Source: Calothrix sp. CSU_2_0 (GTDB lineage: Bacteria; Cyanobacteriota; Cyanobacteriia; Cyanobacteriales; Nostocaceae). From it: a stretch of 60,299 nucleotides of DNA. Below the pieces are notes generated by a model. That model did not search any database. It worked only from the letters and a program-made list of their open reading frames with translations, and was not told where the DNA came from. Below are positions 18,898 through 27,069 of this stretch, one piece after another. Made by a program: the position numbers and the translations under genes. Where the stretch lies: NCBI GenBank assembly GCA_012034595.1, contig JAAUPE010000024.1, positions 1 to 60,299 on the forward strand, in the 5' to 3' direction. Within the stretch, counting starts at the first letter, position 1. Each line of letters begins with the position of its first letter.

Positions 18898-19449
18898 ATG
18901 CCTGTACAAAAATCTGATTATGAAGCTTGTTTAGCAGATTATAGCCATCATGAAGGCGCGATCGCACTTTTTAAGCAGTATCGTCCCTATCTGGAGATGA
19001 TTCCTAGTCTACGTCGTCCTGATGAAAGTGTGATCGCTATTCCTTTACCGATTATTCGCATCCGCAAAAATGGTTTACCTCCAGAAGCAAATTCTTTACC
19101 TTGTGATGTCGCTGTTTTAATGTGCGATCCGGAGTGGAAAATTAAAACTGGTGCGGAAATTTTTATTTTTATTCACCGTCCACATGAGGATTTTTCGGAT
19201 TTTTTGGGACGTTGGCGACATACACAAATTTTACTTGATAAAGATTATGAATGGTTGATGCCTCTACGTCATAGCCATATTTTGAGTGAGGGTACTAATA
19301 CGAAATACCCGCTATTTGTGGTTTTTCCGGAAACATCAGCACTTATCAAACGGGGACTTTTAGGTGCAGAATTACCTTTTGTGATGCAAATACCGGAAAT
19401 TTTTTCTGGTGAAGAAAGGTTAGAGGTTAAGGAAGAGAGATTGGGGTAA
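18898..19449 (+). CDS. Unknown protein downstream of pilC (183 aa)
   Basis: A soluble 183-residue protein, starting MPVQKSDYEACLADYSHHEGA, with no signal peptide, membrane helix or motif I recognise. It is Pro-, Arg- and aromatic-rich in the centre (SLRRPDESVIAIPLPIIRIRKNG, PDWKI-like strands and RWRHTQILLDKDYEWLMPLRHSHIL), suggesting a compact mixed fold. The last 13 residues (GEERLEVKEERLG) are low-complexity and come from an AGAGGTTA-like stretch, so the true end may once have been earlier. Same strand as pilB-T-C, 132 bases after pilC, so it might be co-transcribed. Confidence 0.6.
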   Translation: MPVQKSDYEACLADYSHHEGAIALFKQYRPYLEMIPSLRRPDESVIAIPLPIIRIRKNGLPPEANSLPCDVAVLMCDPEWKIKTGAEIFIFIHRPHEDFSDFLGRWRHTQILLDKDYEWLMPLRHSHILSEGTNTKYPLFVVFPETSALIKRGLLGAELPFVMQIPEIFSGEERLEVKEERLG

Positions 19450-20107
19450 AGTGCGATAAGGGTATCTTGATTCTGGAGGTATATGGCACTTTAAAGAAAT
19501 CTCTTTTTGTCTAAAACTTATATTCGAGTCTGTTTCCTATCCAATTTGGCAAGGGATATAACTGTATATGGGTTAATTTTGGATAAAATAAATTATTTTA
19601 ACGACAGAAATTAAAATATTTAAATTCTAACATGGTTTAGTTAAGACGTTATAGAAGTCTTTGTTACGAACTGCCAAGACGCAAATAACACCAAGTAGAA
19701 GAACAAAAAATGCTTAACTGAATTGTATTGATTTAAATTCAATATTGTATGTGCTGGGTTATTTCACTAAATCCATAATATTTAATTTTGGATATTATAA
19801 TAAATAGTCGAATTATCTTAATCTATTCAAATATCAATCGTCTTTTTAATTCCATCTATTCTTATAAAGAAATTCCAGAATATAAAATATACAAATTAGA
19901 TATAGCCTTTATCGTTTGGATACAATAAAAATCAGGGCAAACAACTGTTTGTCCCTGCAATTCGTTGGGATAATTTATTTATTCGTGTTCCCTAACCGTA
20001 AACATACTAATAGTTATTCGTTGATGAATTTTAAATTACTGTAGTTTTTACGCAAGACATAAATGTATTTTTTTTTACAGTATGTATATTGTTAACTACA
20101 CAATATT
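19450..20107. other. Gene-free AT-rich stretch with one small hairpin
   Basis: No reading frame of note. The only structure I see is AGGGCAAACA/TGTTTGTCCCT at 19934-19956, a bulged palindrome of the dispersed-repeat type. The promoter of the following exported-protein gene presumably lies near its end. Confidence 0.6.
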
Positions 20108-20500
20108 ATGAACTTATCAGGCGAAATCAAGATTCTTTCCTTGGCAACAATAATAATCTCTTCGAGTTTATTATTGGGAAATTCTCAAGCATCTGCTGAC
20201 ACAATGAAAGTAAGTGGTCAAGAATATCCTCTTATGGATAGTATGGCTATAAACATCAATTTAAATGCTGTTGAAGCATCTCAAATGGCTTCTGGGAAAT
20301 CTAGTTCGGGAATAGTTAAACCGTGCGATCGCGTCTCTACAAATGGTGGATATGAGTGTGTGACAGAATTATCTGGTGCAACTCAATACAGAAAAATTAC
20401 GGAACAATTAATAGTTCCTTATAGACCATTTCTGGTTAGAGACAATCAAAGTCAAAAAGAAATGGTGGTTTATATTCCAATTAGAGTAAATTCAAATTAA
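20108..20500 (+). CDS. Small exported protein, unknown function
   Basis: A 130-residue protein with a clear Sec signal peptide: a lysine at residue 9, hydrophobic LATIIISSSLLLG, and a likely cleavage after ASA at residues 28-30. The mature part holds two cysteines (in VKPCDRV and GYECVTE) that could form a disulfide, then a beta-rich tail VVYIPIRVNSN. I do not know the family. It is isolated in AT-rich DNA with more than 290 gene-free bases on each side. Confidence 0.6.
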   Translation: MNLSGEIKILSLATIIISSSLLLGNSQASADTMKVSGQEYPLMDSMAININLNAVEASQMASGKSSSGIVKPCDRVSTNGGYECVTELSGATQYRKITEQLIVPYRPFLVRDNQSQKEMVVYIPIRVNSN

Positions 20501-20688
20501 TAAATAAAGATAGGGTTCGTTAGCCTTAACTTAACGAACCCTAAAATTTTATTCTTTGAAGATATGCTATACCCATAGGAATTATTACCCCTATCGCAAT
20601 CTTTAGTAGCGACTTTCAAGACATTGGCTACAATTAATAGTTATACTCCGAGTGGCTTAGAACTAGGCTTAATATACAACCCCTCTCC

Positions 20689-20718
20689 AAACCTCTCCCC
20701 GTCCACGGGGAGAGGTTT
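20689..20718. terminator. Perfect 12-bp hairpin between convergent genes
   Basis: AAACCTCTCCCC at 20689-20700 pairs exactly with GGGGAGAGGTTT at 20707-20718 around GTCCAC. It lies between the plus-strand exported-protein gene and the minus-strand oxidoreductase gene, so it could serve both. A CCCTCTCC run just before it suggests a mobile repeat origin. Confidence 0.55.
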
Positions 20719-20796
20719 AATATGTATGTATTATTTCCAAAACAGTAGGATTTTAAACCGTTTTGAGTATAACAATTAACTAATACTAACAATTAA

Positions 20797-21795
20797 TTAT
20801 CTAACAAATTGTGGCATGATTTCGGCTGCGGTAAATATGCCATGAATACCACGTTTGTGAAGTTGGATTCCGGCTTTTAAATAACCAAATGCGGGACCAC
20901 AAACGTTTGCTGCCATACTAGTTTCATCCCCCAATGTAAAAATATGGGTGGAAATTTTCCCTTCAAAGGTACGTCCAGTAATTTTGACGTTCGTACTTAG
21001 AGGCTTTTTCGGATTTCGTGTATCAACGACACCACCAACTGTAACGCGATCGCGATCGCATATTCCCGCTAATTCCAACATGACATCATCGGCATGTTCC
21101 ATGTTCTCTAAGGTTAGGATGCCGTTGGTTTTATCTAACAGTGCTTCGACTTCGGCATCTGTCATTGCCCTGGCAGCTTCAACACTGTAACCTGGCATAT
21201 GGGCGATGTCTTCGCGAATTGTGGCACGATACGCTTCCCAGTTGGCGATTCCCACACCAAAAGTAATCTCAACTTGATGTATTTCAGTGTAGCTTTGTGC
21301 GGCTAATGCTGCTGCTGCGGTTAACAAACCTGGTGTTGCTCCGCATCCTGTCATGTAGGTAATACCTGCCGCTTCCAGTTCTGCTTTCATTCCTAAAAGC
21401 TGTTCGACTGCGCTGGTACGTTTTATCGCGTCAACAAGTACCCCGCGCCAACCTAATTTGATAAACTGCTTGGCAACCGATGCAATAAAATCATTGGGAA
21501 GATTGGGTAATGCTAAAAAGTAGCCATCGACGGGACAACCACTAGCAATTAACTCCTCAATACTCTCAGTCGATATTTTTCCGTATGGCTCTAAATAGCC
21601 TAATGAACCTTGCGACTGATATGTAGTAATACATGATGAAGCATCTAATCCTTCGGCAGCATGAACGTAACCATTTTTATCTGCTGCTGCTACTAATCTC
21701 ATTTCTTGTTTGGGTACGAGAACTCTGGCTGCTGCTTGCCCCAATCCCCCAAAACCTAATACTCCTACACGCATCGCTGCTGGCATATTTATCAA
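20797..21795 (-). CDS. Saccharopine dehydrogenase-like oxidoreductase
   Basis: A 332-residue NAD(P)-dependent oxidoreductase of a cyanobacterial group annotated as saccharopine dehydrogenase-like. The Rossmann motif [16 protein letters not shown] is at residues 12-27. [21 protein letters not shown] segment near 148-167 resembles the catalytic-domain entry of the family. The substrate is not evident. The start at 21795 gives [14 protein letters not shown]; internal Met4 and Met8 are equally plausible. Alone on the minus strand; the upstream 480 bases are gene-free. Confidence 0.75.
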   Translation of the reverse strand: MINMPAAMRVGVLGFGGLGQAAARVLVPKQEMRLVAAADKNGYVHAAEGLDASSCITTYQSQGSLGYLEPYGKISTESIEELIASGCPVDGYFLALPNLPNDFIASVAKQFIKLGWRGVLVDAIKRTSAVEQLLGMKAELEAAGITYMTGCGATPGLLTAAAALAAQSYTEIHQVEITFGVGIANWEAYRATIREDIAHMPGYSVEAARAMTDAEVEALLDKTNGILTLENMEHADDVMLELAGICDRDRVTVGGVVDTRNPKKPLSTNVKITGRTFEGKISTHIFTLGDETSMAANVCGPAFGYLKAGIQLHKRGIHGIFTAAEIMPQFVR

Positions 21796-22275
21796 ACCTT
21801 GCGCTTGCTCTGCACTTAATAGATCGAAATTGTGAAACTATCTTATCATCAAGCCATATCAAAACACATCCAATACATTACCCTTCATACCTTACGCATG
21901 TTTTCTCATTCACAAATATTTAGACCGAATCTATAGTAATGATAAATATTTTCAATAAATTTTGTCGCGATCGCCCAAAAAATAACGCTATAACCCCGAC
22001 CTATTATAGCTTTTTAACTTTATTTATACTTACATTGCAAGTTCGTTTTCCAGCTTGACTAATCCCAAAGGTTAAGGGAAACTTACATATAGCTGATGTA
22101 TTACCCAATAAAAGTAATAATTTTTGTAAAGATTCTGAGATATATATTTTGAGAGATGGAACATTAGTTAACAAATGACAAATTTGTACCTAATGTGTAT
22201 GTTCAAACGGCTATGAATGTAGCTTTCTGGTAGAACAGTGCAATCCGAGCGTAATTATACGTAGTTGGCGTAAAA
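21796..22275. other. Gene-free divergent intergenic region
   Basis: AT-rich spacer between the divergent oxidoreductase and DUF2997 genes. I see one HIP1 site near 21968 and no open frame, tRNA or convincing hairpin. It should hold promoters for both directions. Confidence 0.6.
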
Positions 22276-22488
22276 ATGGAAACATTAGAGTTCATTATCT
22301 ATCCAGATGGTCGAGTACAAGAGAAAGTCACCGGGATTATAGGTGCTTCCTGTGCTGAAGTAACTGCGGCAATTGAAGCACAGTTAGGACTAGTACTGAA
22401 TCATGAGCCAACCTCGGAATTTTTTGCGACTCAGCAAGTGCAGCAATCTGCTGTAGCAAACGCGCAGACAAGTTTCAGCGATTGGTAA
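22276..22488 (+). CDS. DUF2997 protein (70 aa)
   Basis: A small protein beginning METLEFIIYPDGRVQEKVTGIIGASC, typical of DUF2997: two beta strands followed by a helix (CAEVTAAIEAQLG). A Cys at residue 26 is conserved in what I remember of the family. The tail is polar. It heads a same-strand cluster with Ycf35 and a ferredoxin, the arrangement usual in cyanobacteria. Function unknown. Confidence 0.8.
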   Translation: METLEFIIYPDGRVQEKVTGIIGASCAEVTAAIEAQLGLVLNHEPTSEFFATQQVQQSAVANAQTSFSDW

Positions 22489-22573
22489 GTTTTTGCTTGA
22501 TAGACTGCATCGATGAATTTTCCAGTCCGTTTAGTTTCACAACAATTACATTTCACAAAAATCACCAAATACC

Positions 22574-22960
22574 ATGTCACATTTTAGCCAAATCAAAACC
22601 CAAATCCGTAACCTTGAATCTTTACAGGAAGCACTTACTGACTTAGGCATTGATTGGAAACCCGGACCTTGCCAAGTGCGGGGTTATCGCGGTCAAACTC
22701 ATGATGCTGAGATTGCGATCGCCCAAGATAATGATTACGACATCGGCTTTCGCTGGAATGGCAAGGAATACGAACTAGTAGCCGATTTACAATACTGGCA
22801 ACAGGATTTGTCGGTGGAAGGATTTTTGCGGAAGATTACCCAGCGTTATGCTTTCCAAACAGTGATGAAAGAAACTGCCCGTGTTGGCTTCCAAGTTGCC
22901 GAACAACAAAATAATGAAGATGGTTCGATTCGCTTGGTTGTACAGCGCTGGAGTGCTTAA
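22574..22960 (+). CDS. ycf35: DUF1257 / Ycf35 protein
   Basis: A 128-residue member of the family encoded as ycf35 in algal plastids. It begins MSHFSQIKTQIRNLESLQEALTDLG, with the VRGYRGQTHDAEIAI and DIGFRWNGKEYELVADLQYW strands that mark the family, and a C-terminal YAFQTVMKETARVGFQV. It lies 85 bases after DUF2997 and 90 before the ferredoxin gene. Biochemical role not established. Confidence 0.88.
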   Translation: MSHFSQIKTQIRNLESLQEALTDLGIDWKPGPCQVRGYRGQTHDAEIAIAQDNDYDIGFRWNGKEYELVADLQYWQQDLSVEGFLRKITQRYAFQTVMKETARVGFQVAEQQNNEDGSIRLVVQRWSA

Positions 22961-23050
22961 TCCCAATTCGTTTTTCCTCGCGATCGGCAAAGTTTAATCT
23001 CAAAGGAATATCGGGGGAAAACAATTGCAATATTTTGGAGAATTGGTGTA

Positions 23051-23515
23051 ATGGCTGATTTTGTAATATCACCAACGGATGGAGATGATAACCGCTCTGG
23101 GTTTGAACCAGAATTAGGGGGTTTTTTACGTAATGCCCCTGGAAGGTCTGGTTTAGAGCCGGAATTGGGGGGAATGTTGCGCCAAAAAGGTGTTTATGTT
23201 GATGAGATTACCTGTATTGGCTGTAAGCATTGTGCCCACGTTGCCCGAAATACGTTTTACATCGAACCCGATTATGGGCGATCGCGTGTAATTCGTCAAG
23301 ATGGCGACTCAGAAGATTTAATTCAAGAGGCGATCGATACCTGTCCAGTGGATTGTATCCATTGGGTGGATTATACCGAACTCAAAAATTTGGAAGACGA
23401 TCGTAAATATCAAGTAGTTCCTGTTGCTGGCTATCCAGTGGAAGGGGCTGTAGCAGCTGCCCAGAAACGACGTAAAAAGCAGAAGGCAATCAATAGTAAA
23501 AAATCCCGTTATTAG
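23051..23515 (+). CDS. 4Fe-4S ferredoxin with paired N-terminal repeats
   Basis: A 154-residue ferredoxin. Two short similar motifs, SGFEPELGGFLR and SGLEPELGGMLR, precede the iron-sulfur domain. CIGCKHC (about residues 56-62) and CPVDC (about 97-101) supply four ligands plus a paired cysteine, consistent with one 4Fe-4S cluster. The C-terminus is basic (QKRRKKQKAINSKKS). It ends the DUF2997-Ycf35 cluster, suggesting the three act together in an electron-transfer or cofactor task. A terminator follows at 23577. Confidence 0.88.
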   Translation: MADFVISPTDGDDNRSGFEPELGGFLRNAPGRSGLEPELGGMLRQKGVYVDEITCIGCKHCAHVARNTFYIEPDYGRSRVIRQDGDSEDLIQEAIDTCPVDCIHWVDYTELKNLEDDRKYQVVPVAGYPVEGAVAAAQKRRKKQKAINSKKSRY

Positions 23516-23576
23516 CTATTAATTATTAGCTATTAAATAGTTAATTTGAATCGGATTAACGTTGATATTTACTTAG

Positions 23577-23606
23577 AAAAAGGGTTGTGGTAGCAGCCTT
23601 TTTTTA
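23577..23606 (+). terminator. Rho-independent terminator after the ferredoxin gene
   Basis: AAAAAGG at 23577-23583 pairs with CCTTTTT from 23597, with the T-run continuing to 23605. It ends the DUF2997-Ycf35-ferredoxin unit. Confidence 0.7.
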
Positions 23607-23740
23607 TTTTAAAGGTTCATAAGGCTCAACTTTTGCTTCATCAATTCTGGCGTTGAAATATTTAAATTTGAAATACTCAGACTTGGAATACTTGGTTTGC
23701 AGTTAGATTGAATTTGATAAAAATTATAGATTGAACCGTT

Positions 23741-23768
23741 AAAAACCTGGTTAATTTAATTAACCAGG
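23741..23768 (-). terminator. Terminator of the DUF4335 gene
   Basis: CCTGGTTAA at 23746-23754 pairs with TTAACCAGG at 23760-23768. On the minus strand it is followed by TTTTT. It lies 31 bases past the stop of the DUF4335 gene. Confidence 0.75.
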
Positions 23769-23798
23769 CTCAAAAAATACCAAGTATTGAAACTTTAA

Positions 23799-25592
23799 TT
23801 AATCGTTTTCAGGGAAAGTTTGCACTTTACCATCAGGACTGAAAACAGCACGAATGCGTACAGCTTGACCGTTACGATTTGGAGATACAAAACGCTCGCC
23901 AATCAAAGGCATTCCCGTGCGATCGATATAAGTTCGGGCTGCGCTTCCTAAGGGCATAATCCGTTCGATTGTGCCATCAACACCAACTAATAAGCTATAC
24001 TCCAAACTTTGCTTTAGCCCTGCGGGAGGTTGCCAACGGCTTCGCAGGGCAGTTCTGGCTTCTGCTACTTGAGGTGTGTCGAAGATAGTGCCGCTTTGAT
24101 TATTGGGACGATTGTTATTGCTGCTATTACTGCTAGTGCGGTTGGCATTGCTTGCAGTAGTCACCTGACCAGAATTATTTCGAGCATCGCGGAGTCTATC
24201 AATTAATTGCGAAGCATCATTAACATTCGTAGGGGAATTTATTTGAGTTTGCGAACGATTGCGAGGGTTTGCAGGCTTTGGTTCTGTTGATAATGGTGGT
24301 AGTGCCGAAATTGCTGGGGGTAATTTACTCACAGGTAAACGACTACTTGCTGAACCTGTAATTCCAGTTTTGGGAGATGTTGCGGTGCGACTCTGACTAA
24401 TATTAGGTTGAAGTCCAATCGAAGGAGGAAGCGAGGGTGGTGTCAGAGGGAAGTTACTCGTTGCAATGTTAGGTAATTTTGGGTTTGCCGCTCCAGGTAT
24501 TTTAAAAGCGCTTCCCGATGATGGTAGGGGTGTTGTTGAGAAGCCTAAATTAGAAGGATTGGCAGAAGAACCTTGTGGAACTGAAGAATTATTTAAATTT
24601 GCTGGTAGTTGAGCGATCGCACCTGGATTGACACCTGGATTGACACCTGGAGACACTTGTGAATTGGGAGCAATTACCCCTGCTGTAGCTTGTGGAGTGG
24701 GAAGCCCGCTAGCGTTAGGGATTGGTAAATTTGCGGCTCCTGGTGGTGGTGTGGGTAATCCGAGAGAGGGAAAACTCTCTTGTGCCGATAAATTAGGTAA
24801 AGGGGTTGTTAATGTCTCTGAAGCTGGTGTTTGGAGGGCGATATTTTCCTGTTCGGAAGTTGTTTTATTTGCTGTTTGCTGTTCTCTAGTGCGGTTTGCG
24901 TAATATAAGGTGAAAGGTGTTAAGCCTACTGCCATAGCCACAACTGCGGCAACAGGTGCCCAAGCCGGAATACCATTGGCGCTTCTTCTACGAGTTGTAT
25001 TGAGATTGGGTAATGCCAATACGTCAGTGGAGTACTCGTCAAGGGCAGATGCTAAATCAAATAGTTGGAGTAGGCTGAGTTTTACCACTCCTCCAGGAAT
25101 TTGGGGAGCTAATGAACCGAGAAACAAATTATGTGATAAGGCACTACTGGGTTCTATATAAATATCGCTTTTGGGATAAATTCTGGGTACTTCAGGATTA
25201 AATGGTTTTCCTACGGTACTTGTTGGCGATGAATTATTGTGGCTATCTTGTATCTCTGTGTCACTAATGGCTGAATTTTTGTTTCTTGATTCCGAATAGC
25301 TTTCCCCAAATTGCTCTGGAGATTTTTGTAAGAATTCCTTGACGTAATCTGTTACCACTGCACATAAGGCTTCGAGGCGATCGCGATCGCCTCTAATTGC
25401 GATCCTCTCTTCTTCTGGCAGTCGCGGATCGTCGAAACGAAGTTCAAAGCGTAGCTGCTTCAGAACTGATTTACCCATCCACTGCGACAAGGGCGAGTTT
25501 TGCGCCTTAACTTCCAGCGTACAAGTAGGAGGTGTATAGCGACGGATGACAGAATTTGATAGAGGCATAGCAGAAGGTGCAATGGGGGACAA
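23799..25592 (-). CDS. DUF4335 protein with TM helix and Pro/Ser/Asn-rich linker
   Basis: A 597-residue protein. Residues about 15-95 are the DUF4335 head (RRYTPPTCTLEVKAQNSPLS and LRFELRFDDPRLPEEER). A single membrane helix lies at about 209-231 (APVAAVVAMAVGLTPFTLYY), preceded by RRRSANGIP. A long disordered region rich in Pro, Ser, Asn and Thr spans about 235-500. A folded C-terminal domain follows (TALRSRWQPPAGLKQSLEYSLLVG), like TonB-C or related envelope modules. Paired with the DUF3038 gene upstream. Function unknown; the layout suggests a cytoplasm-to-periplasm link. Confidence 0.8.
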   Translation of the reverse strand: MSPIAPSAMPLSNSVIRRYTPPTCTLEVKAQNSPLSQWMGKSVLKQLRFELRFDDPRLPEEERIAIRGDRDRLEALCAVVTDYVKEFLQKSPEQFGESYSESRNKNSAISDTEIQDSHNNSSPTSTVGKPFNPEVPRIYPKSDIYIEPSSALSHNLFLGSLAPQIPGGVVKLSLLQLFDLASALDEYSTDVLALPNLNTTRRRSANGIPAWAPVAAVVAMAVGLTPFTLYYANRTREQQTANKTTSEQENIALQTPASETLTTPLPNLSAQESFPSLGLPTPPPGAANLPIPNASGLPTPQATAGVIAPNSQVSPGVNPGVNPGAIAQLPANLNNSSVPQGSSANPSNLGFSTTPLPSSGSAFKIPGAANPKLPNIATSNFPLTPPSLPPSIGLQPNISQSRTATSPKTGITGSASSRLPVSKLPPAISALPPLSTEPKPANPRNRSQTQINSPTNVNDASQLIDRLRDARNNSGQVTTASNANRTSSNSSNNNRPNNQSGTIFDTPQVAEARTALRSRWQPPAGLKQSLEYSLLVGVDGTIERIMPLGSAARTYIDRTGMPLIGERFVSPNRNGQAVRIRAVFSPDGKVQTFPEND

Positions 25593-25614
25593 TTAATTTT
25601 GGATTTTGGATTTT

Positions 25615-25676
25615 GGATTTTGCGGAAAGTTTGTGGGGAAGGTTTCCTTCCACAAAACTTTTCAAGACGGATTTTT
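25615..25676. repeat. Palindromic dispersed element, copy 1
   Basis: GGATTTTGCG at the left and CAAGACGGATTTT at the right flank a hairpin with stem TTTGTGG/CCACAAA and a GGTTTCC apex. The flanks and apex match copy 2 at 48601-48662 nearly base for base, whereas the stem differs in a compensated way. Lies between the DUF4335 and DUF3038 genes. Confidence 0.8.
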
Positions 25677-25902
25677 TGTTAGTGGTACAGTTCGGTGGCA
25701 ATAAAGCTAACATACCCTTCAAAAAAGCTGCTTTGCGTCTATGAAATGGCTGAAAAGCTCATAGAACAATGTTTCTTTTGCCTTCTTGTAGTAGTTGCTT
25801 ATTGGTTATTAGTTAATTTAGAGGAACTTATGCTTCAAATTCCCTATTAACTAACTATTATCCAATTAACAACCGACCAATCTAAAATCTAAAATCTAAA
25901 AT

Positions 25903-26508
25903 CTAAAATTTGGTTGAGCGGTCGATAAGTGTTAGCCAAAGACGGCGATGACCACCTGGACCACTGTAAAAAAGTAAATCAACTAGCAATTTCAGCGCCA
26001 AGTGGGTTAATAAATCCGTCGAGATTTTTTCGTCTTCCTCCATCCGCTCTTGGTAGGTGTTGCAGAAAGCGTCAATGTAATCTCCAAGTAAGGCAGCTTG
26101 ATGTGGTTCGCGGTTTGTTTCCGCCATTTGTTCCAACAAGCTGACTGCACGACGAATCAATTCTTGATGCTGTTTGGCAAGGTGGCAGATAATGAGAACA
26201 AGCGATCGCGCTTCTTCTACATCTAGTTTTTTCCGCCCTCCTTGCCCTTTACGTAATGGGTTCGACTGTCGTAGTCGCCATAGCGCCACACGGTCTGGCA
26301 CTTTTGACTCTAAACCTAAATCGGTAGCAGCAGTGAGCATCGCTTCAGAGCCAATGCCAGTTAATGTTTCTAGCGCCAACAATACTAAATCCAACTGGGC
26401 TTTGATATTATCCCATTCTGTTAAGTCGGGAGTACCTATTTTGGTTAAGTCCTCCCACTGTGAAGTTGGATTGGGGGAATTGGCGGCAGGTTGCATAACT
26501 TTTAGCAT
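25903..26508 (-). CDS. DUF3038 protein
   Basis: A 201-residue helical protein of a cyanobacterial family. Characteristic stretches are WDNIKAQLDLVLLALETLTGIGSEAML, KVPDRVALWRLRQSNPLRKGQGGRKKLD and ARSLVLIICHLAKQHQELIRRAV. No signal or membrane segment is evident. It precedes the DUF4335 gene on the same strand, as usually seen in this phylum, but 310 bases and a palindromic repeat separate them here. The start could be the first Met or Met5. Confidence 0.82.
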   Translation of the reverse strand: MLKVMQPAANSPNPTSQWEDLTKIGTPDLTEWDNIKAQLDLVLLALETLTGIGSEAMLTAATDLGLESKVPDRVALWRLRQSNPLRKGQGGRKKLDVEEARSLVLIICHLAKQHQELIRRAVSLLEQMAETNREPHQAALLGDYIDAFCNTYQERMEEDEKISTDLLTHLALKLLVDLLFYSGPGGHRRLWLTLIDRSTKF

Positions 26509-27069
26509 AGGTGATCGGGCTGGTAGGGGCTGTTGCTGTTACCCATTTTGAAACCAGACTCTTGGCAGTTTCGATTGGTTTCCCACCCCGGTATGGTGCT
26601 GGATGTTGGGGAGTAAGTATTAGGAAGTTGGGATTGGGACTGGGAAGTAGGGTCAATTATTTCCCCTTTTCTCCTTTCTCTTTCACCCTTTCTCTTTGAC
26701 CCTTACCCTCATTTTATCCATCAGCTTGTAGCCAAGCGTCGATAATTTCGAGTAATTCGGTAAACAGCATTTTATCTTTGTCTTACTCTAAGACGAAACC
26801 CATTTTGAATAAAGTACAGGCTTAAAGAATTATCCCGATTTTAACTAGTACTAATGGTCTAGTATTCTATGTAATCTATCAGCAAACGCCAATTTATACT
26901 GCAAATTTTGCGATCGCGTCAATGTCGAAAATCGGATTGCAAATTAAGTTTGAGCAAAGTGTTAGTGGCTAACAGCAATTACTTTCACTGATTTCAATAC
27001 CTAATTTGTATATGCAAATGATGTCATTTTTGGCAACCCCTACTAGTGATAATTTTTGCTGTCTAAATT
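26509..27069. other. Gene-free stretch between mutS2 and the DUF3038 gene
   Basis: No credible gene. A minus-strand 18-codon frame (26714-26770, MLFTELLEIIDAWLQADG) reads like a protein fragment but has no companions. The rest is AT-rich, with a HIP1 site near 26911. Confidence 0.5.

Noticed and set aside
26714-26770. 18-codon minus-strand frame MLFTELLEIIDAWLQADG
   Set aside because: Protein-like but too short to support; no ribosome-binding site or neighbour evidence.
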